Shown: piece by piece, positions 1 through 6,580 of the stretch | Layout of the letters: every line of letters starts with the position of its first letter | How positions within the stretch are numbered: position 1 is the stretch's first letter | From: JBIOJM01 sp044450785 | GTDB lineage: Bacteria; Planctomycetota; Planctomycetia; Isosphaerales; Isosphaeraceae | Assembly (NCBI GenBank): GCA_044450785.1 | Contig: JBIOJM010000348.1 | Span: 1 to 10,653, forward strand | Length of the DNA stretch: 10,653 bases | Direction: 5' to 3' | The notes under the pieces: generated by a model | What the model saw: only the letters and a program-made list of their open reading frames with translations | Database searches by the model: none | What the model was told of the DNA's origin: nothing | Translations under genes and position numbers: made by a program

Positions 1-1331
1 CGCACACCAACGGCGGTCTGCTGCTCAAGGACCTCAAGATGCCCGACTTCTGGGACTACGCGGTGGATGTGCCCAGCCCGGGCGCCAAGGACGCAGAGGC
101 GACGCGGGAGATGGGTAGGTTCCTCCGCGACGTCATGAAGATCAATCTGGACAGCAAGAACTTCCGCCTGGTCAGCCCGGACGAGTCCAACTCTAATCGC
201 TGGCAGGATGTCCTCGAAGTCACCAACCGCGCCTGGGTCGCCGAGACGTTGCCCTACGACGATCACCTCAACCCGGACGGCCGCGTCATGGAGGTCCTCA
301 GCGAGCACCAGTGCCAGGGCTGGCTGGAGGGCTATCTGCTGACCGGCCGGCATGGCTTCTTCTCGTGCTATGAGGCGTTCATCCACATCATCGACTCGAT
401 GTTCAACCAGCACGCCAAGTGGCTCAAGGTGTGCCATGAAATACCCTGGCGTCGGCCCATCGCATCGCTGAACTACTTGCTGTCCTCGCTCGTCTGGCGC
501 CAGGACCACAACGGTTTCAGCCACCAGGACCCCGGCTTCATCGATCACCTTGTCAACAAGAAAGCGGAGGTCATTCGCGTCTACCTGCCCCCGGACGCGA
601 ATACGCTGCTGAGCGTGACCGACCACTGCCTGCGCAGCCGCAACTACGTCAACCTGGTCGTGGCGGGTAAGCAGCCGGCCCCCCAGTGGCTGAGCATGGA
701 CCAAGCGGTCAAGCACTGCACCGCCGGCCTTGGCATCTGGGAGTGGGCCAGCAACGACAAGGGCGGCGAACCGGACGTGGTGATGGCCTGCTGCGGCGAC
801 GTGCCCACCCTGGAAACCCTCGCCGCCGTGGAGTTGCTGCGCAAGCACCTCCCTGAGCTGAAGGTGCGCGTCGTCAACGTAGTGGATCTGATGAAATTGC
901 AGCCGGCAAGCGAGCACCCACACGGCCTGAGCGACCAGGACTTCGACAGCCTTTTCACCAAGGACAAACCGATAGTCTTCGCGTTCCACGGCTACCCGTG
1001 GCTGATCCACCGCCTGGCCTACCGCCGCACCAACCACAAGAACCTGCACGTGCGCGGCTACAAGGAGGAGGGCACGACCACGACGCCGTTCGACATGGTG
1101 GTGCTCAACGATCTGGACCGCTTCCACCTGGTCATGGACGTCATCGAGCGACTGCCCCAACTGGGCGCTCGAGCCGCGTACTTCAAGCAGGCGCTGCGCG
1201 ACAAGCTGATCGAGCACAAGCAGTACATCTGCAAGCACGGCGACGACATGCCGGAAATCGCCGGCTGGCGGTGGGGTCAGGGGCGGCAGGTCGGTACTCG
1301 GGCCACATCAACCGAGGGAGACAACGTGTAA
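1..1331 (+). CDS. xfp: Phosphoketolase (xylulose-5-P/fructose-6-P), C-terminal part
   Basis: Thiamine-diphosphate enzyme of the cytoplasm that splits xylulose-5-P (or fructose-6-P) with phosphate into acetyl-phosphate plus glyceraldehyde-3-P (or erythrose-4-P). The reading frame is open from base 3 at the window edge, so the Met at base 39 is internal and about 440 of the usual ~790-800 residues are present. Family stretches visible are NGGLLLKDLKMPDF at the edge, EGYLLTGRHGFFSCYEAF, the RQDHNGFSHQDPGF block (bases 498-539), the C-terminal HGYPWLIHRLAYRR, and HVRGYKEEGTTTTPFDMVV. The C-terminus (HKQYICKHGDDMPEIAGWRWG) ends as family members do, followed by a short ~17-residue tail. The gene appears intact within the window. 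Acetate kinase or phosphotransacetylase would be expected nearby but is not in this window. Identification is very secure; the substrate preference cannot be read from the sequence. Confidence 0.97.
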   Translation, partial: HTNGGLLLKDLKMPDFWDYAVDVPSPGAKDAEATREMGRFLRDVMKINLDSKNFRLVSPDESNSNRWQDVLEVTNRAWVAETLPYDDHLNPDGRVMEVLSEHQCQGWLEGYLLTGRHGFFSCYEAFIHIIDSMFNQHAKWLKVCHEIPWRRPIASLNYLLSSLVWRQDHNGFSHQDPGFIDHLVNKKAEVIRVYLPPDANTLLSVTDHCLRSRNYVNLVVAGKQPAPQWLSMDQAVKHCTAGLGIWEWASNDKGGEPDVVMACCGDVPTLETLAAVELLRKHLPELKVRVVNVVDLMKLQPASEHPHGLSDQDFDSLFTKDKPIVFAFHGYPWLIHRLAYRRTNHKNLHVRGYKEEGTTTTPFDMVVLNDLDRFHLVMDVIERLPQLGARAAYFKQALRDKLIEHKQYICKHGDDMPEIAGWRWGQGRQVGTRATSTEGDNV

Positions 1332-1353
1332 CCACCAGGGAGGCCAACGACGG

Positions 1354-1371
1354 CCACCAGCGGGCTGGTGG
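1354..1371 (+). terminator. Hairpin after xfp (possible weak terminator)
   Basis: A perfect inverted repeat, ccaccagc-gg-gctggtgg, lies 22 bases after the xfp stop. It has no T-tract behind it, so it may be a transcript-stabilising or attenuating hairpin rather than an intrinsic terminator. A second small hairpin, caaggc-gct-gccttg, follows at 1411-1425. The rest of the 139-base gap up to the next gene holds nothing recognised. Confidence 0.25.
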
Positions 1372-1470
1372 ATCTTGTCGAGAAAGCGATGTGGGTAAGG
1401 TCGGAAACGACAAGGCGCTGCCTTGAGGTGAGCGATCCTCAGCCGGTAGCAGAGGTAGTAACAGGAAACC

Positions 1471-1917
1471 ATGGATGCAACCATCATCATGGCGGTCGCG
1501 GCGGCTGGCGGGTCCCTGGTGGGCGCCGCGGCGACTATCGTTACCACCTGGATCACGCAGCGCACGCAGGCGGTCCACGCCGAGCGGGAAGAAACGCTGC
1601 GCCACCGCGAGACAATGTACGGGGAATTCATTACGGAGGCTTCGCGCTTGGCCGTGGAGGCATTCAGCCACTCGCTGGAAGGACCCGATACTTTCGTGAA
1701 GCTCTATGGGATTACCGGCCGCATTCGGCTTGTGGCCACGGATCCGGTCCTGGCGGCGGCCGAAGCCTGCATGCGCGAAATCGTCGACCTTTATGCCAAG
1801 CCGAACATGACGGTCGAACAAATTCGCCTGGCTTTCGAACGGGATCGATTCGACCCGATCAGGGATTTCAGCGTCGCCTGCCGGAAGGAACTTCTTGAGA
1901 TTGCCGGCGGCGGCTGA
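1471..1917 (+). CDS. Small N-terminally membrane-anchored protein, unknown function
   Basis: A 148-residue protein of no function I can name. Residues ~5-27 (IIMAVAAAGGSLVGAAATIVTTW) form one glycine/alanine-rich hydrophobic helix that could be an uncleaved membrane anchor. The rest is soluble, charged and predicted by eye to be mostly helical, beginning with a likely amphipathic or coiled stretch (RTQAVHAEREETLRHRETMYGEF). This layout, one N-terminal helix followed by a helical cytoplasmic domain, is common among uncharacterised bacterial proteins. The ATG at 1471 is preceded by an aggaaa Shine-Dalgarno-like stretch 2-3 bases upstream, which is close. It sits 139 bases after xfp and 35 bases before the glgP remnant, on the same strand, so it may be cotranscribed with xfp. 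Codon use resembles its neighbours. Confidence 0.75.
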   Translation: MDATIIMAVAAAGGSLVGAAATIVTTWITQRTQAVHAEREETLRHRETMYGEFITEASRLAVEAFSHSLEGPDTFVKLYGITGRIRLVATDPVLAAAEACMREIVDLYAKPNMTVEQIRLAFERDRFDPIRDFSVACRKELLEIAGGG

Positions 1918-1952
1918 TGGGGCATGTTGGACTACGGAGAAAGGAGATGTTT

Positions 1953-2083
1953 ATGGGCACCATGCAGAAAGTTTCCATTCCACGGGCACCGAGCCCCGAC
2001 GGCTGGGCGGAACTCCGCCAGCAGTACGGGTGCGACCCGGTGGAGTTCACCGGGGCAGACAACGCGCTCGACGAGCGGCACCT
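1953..2083 (+). pseudogene. glgP: 5' remnant of a glycogen phosphorylase gene
   Basis: The sequence starts with a good ribosome site (aaaggag at 1940-1946) and an ATG at 1953. The first ~44 codons read like the N-terminus of bacterial glycogen/starch phosphorylases: PDGWAELRQQYGCDPVEFTG followed by ADNALDERHL, compare the usual YGCGPxEFTGxDxALYERHLLFDNV. After RHL the phosphorylase homology stops abruptly and the DNA becomes an rbbA-like piece in another frame. The fused frame would still encode a ~72-residue peptide ending at 2171. The remaining ~750 or more codons of a phosphorylase are absent, so no enzyme can be made. The intact start signals suggest the break is fairly recent, or that the leader is still translated for coupling to the genes downstream. 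The family assignment rests on recall of the N-terminal motif. Confidence 0.7.
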
Positions 2084-2209
2084 GCCGGTGGTTCGGCCAC
2101 GGCCGCGCCGAGTGCCGGCGCCGCATCGCCGAGCTGCTGGAAAGCACCGGCCTGGCGCCCTTCGCCGATAGGCCGGCCGGTAAGCTGTCCGGCGGCATGA
2201 AACAGAAGC
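2084..2209 (+). pseudogene. Internal fragment of a second rbbA-type ABC ATPase gene
   Basis: This 126-bp piece aligns without gaps to 4107-4232 of the intact rbbA-type gene in this window; by eye about 106 of 126 bases match (~84%). Its frame is shifted by one from the glgP remnant before it. It reads LFGHGRAECRRRIAELLES, then TGLAPFADRPAGKLSGGMKQK, and so includes the ABC signature motif LSGGMKQ but no Walker A or Walker B. Homology stops right after KQK (bases 2207-2209), and 27 bases later the glucoamylase-like gene begins. The divergence means it is not a fresh copy of the neighbouring gene. It looks like the leftover of a separate, older rbbA homologue that was almost wholly deleted. Confidence 0.85.
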
Positions 2210-2236
2210 ACTCACGTGAGACTGGCGGAGGGAACG

Positions 2237-3532
2237 ATGGGTGACGACCGGCCGACCGACCAGGAGCTTGACCAGCTCCAGTGGACCACGGTCCTGTACG
2301 ACCTGCACGAGACGAATCCCGACAACGGCCTGGTCCGGGATAAGACCGACCCGGCGTCTCCGAGCAGCATCGCCGCCGACGGCCTGGCCCTCTCCGGCCT
2401 CCCGGTGGTCGCCGAGCACGGCGTGATCACCCGGCCGTTCGCGGCGAAGATCGCCCGCCGGCAGCTTCGATTCCTGCACGACCTCCCGCAGGGGCCGGAG
2501 CCGGACGCCTCCGGGTACAAGGGCTTCTTCTATCACTTCCTCGACCTCGAGACCGGCCGGCGGGTCTGGCAGTGCGAGCTGTCCACGGTCGACTCGGCGC
2601 TCCTGTTCGCGGGCGTGCTCACCGCCGCCGCCTACTTTGACCAGGACACCGCCGACGAGACCGAGGTCCGTCGGCTCGCCGACGCGCTCTACCGCCGGGC
2701 CGACTGGGACTGGGCGCGGGACCGCGGCCCGACGCTCACGCATGGCTGGAAGCCGGAGACCGGCTTCCTCCCCTACCGCTGGGAGGGCTACGACGAGGGG
2801 CTTCTGCTGTACGTGCTCGGCCTGGGCTCGCCGACCTACCCTCTGCCCTCGGAGAGCTACGCCGCCTACTGTTCGACCTACAAGTGGAAGGAGCTCCACG
2901 GCCGAGAGCTGCTCTATTCCGGGCCGCTGTTCACCCACCAGCTGTCGCACCTGTGGATCGACTTCCGCGGCCTCCGAGACGCGTTCATGCGCGACCACCG
3001 CAGCGACTACTTCGAGAACAGCCGGCAGGCGACCTTCGTGCAACAGGCGTACGCCGTGCAGAACCCGATGCAGTTCGCCGGCTACGGGGAGCACTGCTGG
3101 GGATTCACGGCGTGCGACGGCCCCGGCTGGGTCAAGCGCGTGGTCGGCGGGGTCGAGCGGCAGTTCTTCGACTACATCGCCCGCGGCGCCCCGTTCGGCC
3201 CCGACGACGGCACCATCGCGCCATGGGTCGTGGTTGCCTCGCTGCCGTTCGCCCCGGAGATCGTCATCCCGACCGCGCGCCACCTGGCGGGCCTGAAGCT
3301 GGGTGGCAAGGATCGGCCCTACGGGTTCCGGTGCTCGTTCAACCAAACGTTCCGCGTGGACGACAGCCCGACGGGCTGGTGGGTGACGCCCTACCAATTC
3401 GGCATCGACCAAGGGCCGGTGGTGCTGATGATCGAGAACTACCGCACCGGCCTGATCTGGGATCTCATGCGCCGGAGCCCGCCGGTGGTCACGGGACTGC
3501 GGCGGGCCGGGTTCACGGGCGGCTGGCTATAG
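2237..3532 (+). CDS. Glucoamylase-like domain protein (PF10091/GH144-type)
   Basis: A 431-residue protein resembling the putative glucoamylase family PF10091, related to GH144 endo-beta-1,2-glucanases and to the domain found in cyclic-glucan synthases. Family stretches seen are GYKGFFYHFLDLETG (from residue ~93), ELSTVDSALLFAGVL (from ~114), HGWKPETGFL (~169), LLLYVLGLGSPTYPL, GPLFTHQLSHLWIDFRG, YFENSRQAT (~259) and GYGEHCWGFTACDGP (from ~282). These are spaced as expected for an (alpha/alpha)6-barrel hydrolase. No signal peptide is visible, so a cytoplasmic role or another export route must be assumed. The ATG at 2237 is chosen for its ggaggg Shine-Dalgarno; a GTG at 2216 is an alternative. 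The neighbouring phosphoketolase and the glgP remnant fit a glucan-breakdown setting, but the actual substrate is not shown. Many family members are annotated only as hypothetical. Confidence 0.85.
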   Translation: MGDDRPTDQELDQLQWTTVLYDLHETNPDNGLVRDKTDPASPSSIAADGLALSGLPVVAEHGVITRPFAAKIARRQLRFLHDLPQGPEPDASGYKGFFYHFLDLETGRRVWQCELSTVDSALLFAGVLTAAAYFDQDTADETEVRRLADALYRRADWDWARDRGPTLTHGWKPETGFLPYRWEGYDEGLLLYVLGLGSPTYPLPSESYAAYCSTYKWKELHGRELLYSGPLFTHQLSHLWIDFRGLRDAFMRDHRSDYFENSRQATFVQQAYAVQNPMQFAGYGEHCWGFTACDGPGWVKRVVGGVERQFFDYIARGAPFGPDDGTIAPWVVVASLPFAPEIVIPTARHLAGLKLGGKDRPYGFRCSFNQTFRVDDSPTGWWVTPYQFGIDQGPVVLMIENYRTGLIWDLMRRSPPVVTGLRRAGFTGGWL

Positions 3533-3554
3533 CGCGGCCGGGGGGAGGCGATTC

Positions 3555-3752
3555 ATGAGCGCGGGGGTGGTTCGGGACGGCCGGCCGATGATGCGGCGGT
3601 GCTTCCGGTCCGCTAAAGACCTCCCGGCCTCCGAGGCGTGTTGGCCGGCCCTACCGCTGGCGGTACGCGTGGATCGTCCGGGCGAAAGTGTCACAGGAGT
3701 TCCCTGGGCGCGTGCGGAAATGGCCGGTTTCCAGGAGAGGTTTTCACCATGA
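3555..3752 (+). CDS. Small ORF overlapping the rbbA start; possible leader or remnant
   Basis: A 65-residue reading frame that I do not recognise. In its favour, a strong purine-rich ribosome site (ggggggagg, 3540-3548) stands 6 bases before its ATG. Its TGA (3750-3752) also overlaps the rbbA ATG (3749) as ATGA, the classic arrangement for translational coupling. The peptide is Arg/Pro/Ala-rich with no membrane segment or motif, and it could be a chance frame in GC-rich DNA. It occupies the place just upstream of rbbA where a membrane-fusion (HlyD/YhiI-type) gene often lies in other bacteria, but it has no visible likeness to HlyD proteins. Without it, 3533-3748 would be a 216-base gap. Confidence 0.35.
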   Translation: MSAGVVRDGRPMMRRCFRSAKDLPASEACWPALPLAVRVDRPGESVTGVPWARAEMAGFQERFSP

Positions 3753-6577
3753 CCACCCATGACCACTCCCAGACCGGTAGCCAAACCAGCCCCGCGCCGG
3801 TGGCGCGCCTGTGGGACGTTTCCCTGGTGTACGGCAAGACGCGCGCCCTCGATGCGGTCAGCCTCGACCTGCCGCCCGGCTGCATGGTCGGACTGATCGG
3901 CCCGGATGGCGTAGGCAAGTCCAGCATGCTGGCGCTCGTGGCCGGTGCCCGCCGCATCCAGCAGGGGCGAGTCGAAGTGCTCGGCGGGGACATGGCCGAC
4001 GCGGGCTTTCGCCGGGCGGCCTGCCCGCGCATCGCCTACATGCCGCAGGGGCTCGGCAAGAACCTGTACCCGACGCTGTCGGTCTTCGAGAACACCGACT
4101 TCTTCGGCCGGCTGTTCGGCCTCAGCCGCACCGAGAGCAAGCGCCGCATCGCCGAGCTGCTGGAAAGTATCGGGCTGGGACGCTTCCCCGACCGACCGGC
4201 CGGCAAGCTGTCCGGCGGCATGAAGCAGAAGCTCTGCCTGTGCTGCGCCCTGATCCACGACCCGGACCTGCTGATCCTCGACGAGCCGACGACCGGCGTC
4301 GATCCCCTATCGCGCCGGCAGTTCTGGGAGCTGATCGACCGCATCCGGGCCAGCCGGCCGGGCATGAGCGTCCTGGTGGCGACCGCCTACATGGAGGAGG
4401 CCGCCCGCTTCGACTGGCTGGTGGCGATGGACGCCGGCCGCGTGCTCGCCACCGGCACGCCTGCGGAACTCCTGGCGCGCACCGGGGCCCGCGACCTAGA
4501 CTCAGCCTTCATCGCCTTGCTGCCAGAGGAGAAGCGCCGCGGCCACAAGGAGTTGGTGGTCCCACCCCGCCCGGCAGGCGACCAGGAGGTAATCATCGAG
4601 GCGCACGACTTGACCCAACGATTCGGCAGTTTTACCGCGGTCGATCACGTCAGCTTCCGGATCGACCGGGGGGAGATCTTCGGCTTCCTCGGCGCCAACG
4701 GCTGCGGCAAATCGACGACAATGAAGATGCTGTGCGGCCTGCTGCCGCCCACCGAGGGGCAGGCCTGGTTGTTCGGCGAGCCGGTCGACGCCAACGACAT
4801 CGCCGTCCGCCGCAAGGTCGGCTACATGTCGCAGGCCTTCTCGCTCTATTCCGAGCTGACAGTCCGCCAGAACCTGGTCCTGCACGCCCAACTCTTTGAG
4901 GTGCCCAAGGACGAGATTCCGGCGCGCGTCGAACAGACGGCCGCGCGGTTCGGCCTCGATCCAATCATGGACGTGCTGCCCGACTCGCTCCCCCTGGGGC
5001 AACGGCAGCGCCTGCAACTGGCCGTGGCGCTGATCCACGGGCCCGACCTGCTGATCCTCGACGAGCCGACCTCGGGGGTGGACCCGGTGGCGCGGGACGG
5101 GTTCTGGGAGCACCTGATCGACCTGTCCCGCCGCGACAAGGTCACGATCTTCGTCTCCACCCACTTCATCAACGAGGCCGGGCGCTGCGACCGCATCTCG
5201 CTGATGAGCGCCGGAAAGGTGCTGGTCATCGACACGCCGGACGGGGTGGTCAAGGGGCGGCACGCGGCGACGCTGGAGGATGCCTTCATCGGCTACCTGG
5301 AAGAGGCGGAGGCGAAAATGCGGGCCGCCGAGCCGGCGGCGGCGGCGGCCGTGCCGGCCGAGGCGGGCGCGGCGGCGGGGCACGAGGCCGGCCGGGGCCG
5401 AATCAGCTCCAGGTTCAGCCTGCAGCGGATGCTGAGCTGCAGCTACCGCGAGTTCCTCGAACTGACCCGCGACCCGATCCGCCTGACGATGGCCGGTCTG
5501 GGCAGCGTGATCCTGATGATCATCATGGGCTACGGTATCACATTAGACGTGGAGCACCTAAAATACGCCGTGCTGGACCGCGACCAGACGACCGTCAGCC
5601 GCGACTACACGATCAACATTGCCGGCTCGAGCCGCTACTTCACCGAGCGGCCGCCGGTCGCCACCTATGAAGAACTCGACCGGCGCATGCGGTCGGGGGA
5701 ACTCAGCATGGTCCTCGAGATTCCCCCCGACTTCGGCCGCGACGTGGAGCGCTGGAGGGAGAGGGATAAGCCGGTGCGGATCGGCGTCTGGATCGACGGC
5801 GCCATGCCGCAGCGCGCCGAGACGATCCGGGGCTACGTGCAGGGCATGCACCTGCTCTGGCTCCAGGAAGTGGCCCGGCATCGTCTTGGCCAGCGCCAAC
5901 AACTCGGCGTGGGTCAGCGCCAGCTGGTCTTACCCGCCACGGTCGAGCTGCGGTACCGCTACAACCCTGACGTCAAGAGCCTGGTGGCGATGGTGCCGGC
6001 CGTCATCCCGCTGTTGCTGCTCCTGATCCCGGCCATGTTGGCGACGCTGTCGGTGGTCCGCGAGAAGGACCTCGGGTCAATCATTAACTTTTACGTCACG
6101 CCAACGACGCGCCTGGAGTTCCTGCTGGGCAAGCAGCTTCCCTACGTGGCCCTGGGATTTCTCAACTTCCTGCTGCTTACGACGCTCGCGGTGACCCTCT
6201 TCGACGTACCCCTGAAGGGGGATTTCCTGACCGCGGCCGTCGCCGCGCTGCTCTACGTCGGCTGCTCCACCGGGATCGGGCTGCTCATCTCGACCCTGAC
6301 GCGCACCCAGGTGGCGGCGCTGTTCGCGACGGCCGTGCTCACCCTCGTCCCCGCCAGCAATTTCTGCGGCCTGACCGACCCGGTTTCTTCCCTAGAGGGC
6401 TTCGGTCGTCTGGTCGGGGAGGTCTACCCGACCGCCTACTACATCACGATCTCCCGCGGGACCTTCAACAAGGCGCTGGGTTTTGCCGGCCTGTATGGCT
6501 CGTTCATCCCCCTGCTGATCGCCATCCCGGTGCTGATCGGGCTGAGCGCGGCGTTCTTGAAGAAACAGGAGGCCTGA
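3749..6577 (+). CDS. rbbA: RbbA-type fused double ABC ATPase/permease
   Basis: A 942-residue protein (E. coli RbbA is ~911) with two ABC ATPases and a C-terminal ABC-2 permease. ATPase 1 has Walker A GPDGVGKSS (51-59), signature LSGGMKQ (154-160) and Walker B LLILDE (174-179). ATPase 2 has Walker A GANGCGKST (315-323), the RbbA-style degenerate signature LPLGQRQ (414-420) and Walker B LLILDE (434-439). An Ala-rich linker (~525-550) precedes a first membrane helix (~578-600), a ~140-residue extracytoplasmic loop, and five helices at ~745-770, 799-820, 826-850, 855-878 and 919-938. The ATG at 3749 has aggagagg 8 bases upstream. In E. coli RbbA is linked to ribosomes and tRNA release from the E site; homologues paired with a YhhJ permease are usually called transporters or drug exporters. 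The cargo here is unknown. The gene next to it supplies the partner permease. Confidence 0.95.
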   Translation: MTTHDHSQTGSQTSPAPVARLWDVSLVYGKTRALDAVSLDLPPGCMVGLIGPDGVGKSSMLALVAGARRIQQGRVEVLGGDMADAGFRRAACPRIAYMPQGLGKNLYPTLSVFENTDFFGRLFGLSRTESKRRIAELLESIGLGRFPDRPAGKLSGGMKQKLCLCCALIHDPDLLILDEPTTGVDPLSRRQFWELIDRIRASRPGMSVLVATAYMEEAARFDWLVAMDAGRVLATGTPAELLARTGARDLDSAFIALLPEEKRRGHKELVVPPRPAGDQEVIIEAHDLTQRFGSFTAVDHVSFRIDRGEIFGFLGANGCGKSTTMKMLCGLLPPTEGQAWLFGEPVDANDIAVRRKVGYMSQAFSLYSELTVRQNLVLHAQLFEVPKDEIPARVEQTAARFGLDPIMDVLPDSLPLGQRQRLQLAVALIHGPDLLILDEPTSGVDPVARDGFWEHLIDLSRRDKVTIFVSTHFINEAGRCDRISLMSAGKVLVIDTPDGVVKGRHAATLEDAFIGYLEEAEAKMRAAEPAAAAAVPAEAGAAAGHEAGRGRISSRFSLQRMLSCSYREFLELTRDPIRLTMAGLGSVILMIIMGYGITLDVEHLKYAVLDRDQTTVSRDYTINIAGSSRYFTERPPVATYEELDRRMRSGELSMVLEIPPDFGRDVERWRERDKPVRIGVWIDGAMPQRAETIRGYVQGMHLLWLQEVARHRLGQRQQLGVGQRQLVLPATVELRYRYNPDVKSLVAMVPAVIPLLLLLIPAMLATLSVVREKDLGSIINFYVTPTTRLEFLLGKQLPYVALGFLNFLLLTTLAVTLFDVPLKGDFLTAAVAALLYVGCSTGIGLLISTLTRTQVAALFATAVLTLVPASNFCGLTDPVSSLEGFGRLVGEVYPTAYYITISRGTFNKALGFAGLYGSFIPLLIAIPVLIGLSAAFLKKQEA

Positions 6578-6580
6578 ACC

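Noticed and set aside
998..1426. A 142-codon + frame overlapping the end of xfp
   Set aside because: It is an alternative frame over conserved phosphoketolase sequence, rich in Arg/Gly/Pro, without a ribosome site.
1868..3412. A 514-codon open frame on the minus strand across the glucoamylase-like gene
   Set aside because: It is antisense to a recognisable enzyme, is Arg/Val/Glu-rich as expected from a GC-rich shadow frame, and shows no domain.
4265..5070. Near-identical stretch of more than 20 bases repeated inside rbbA (near 4265 and 5045)
   Set aside because: Both encode the Walker B region (LLILDEPT) of the two ATPase domains, so it is a domain paralogy, not a mobile repeat.
4502..5383. 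A 293-codon open frame on the minus strand inside rbbA
   Set aside because: It mirrors the codon pattern of rbbA, has no motif or ribosome site, and is a shadow frame.
5325..5400. GGC/GCG-rich low-complexity run
   Set aside because: It encodes an Ala/Gly/Glu-rich linker between ATPase 2 and the first membrane helix and stays in frame.
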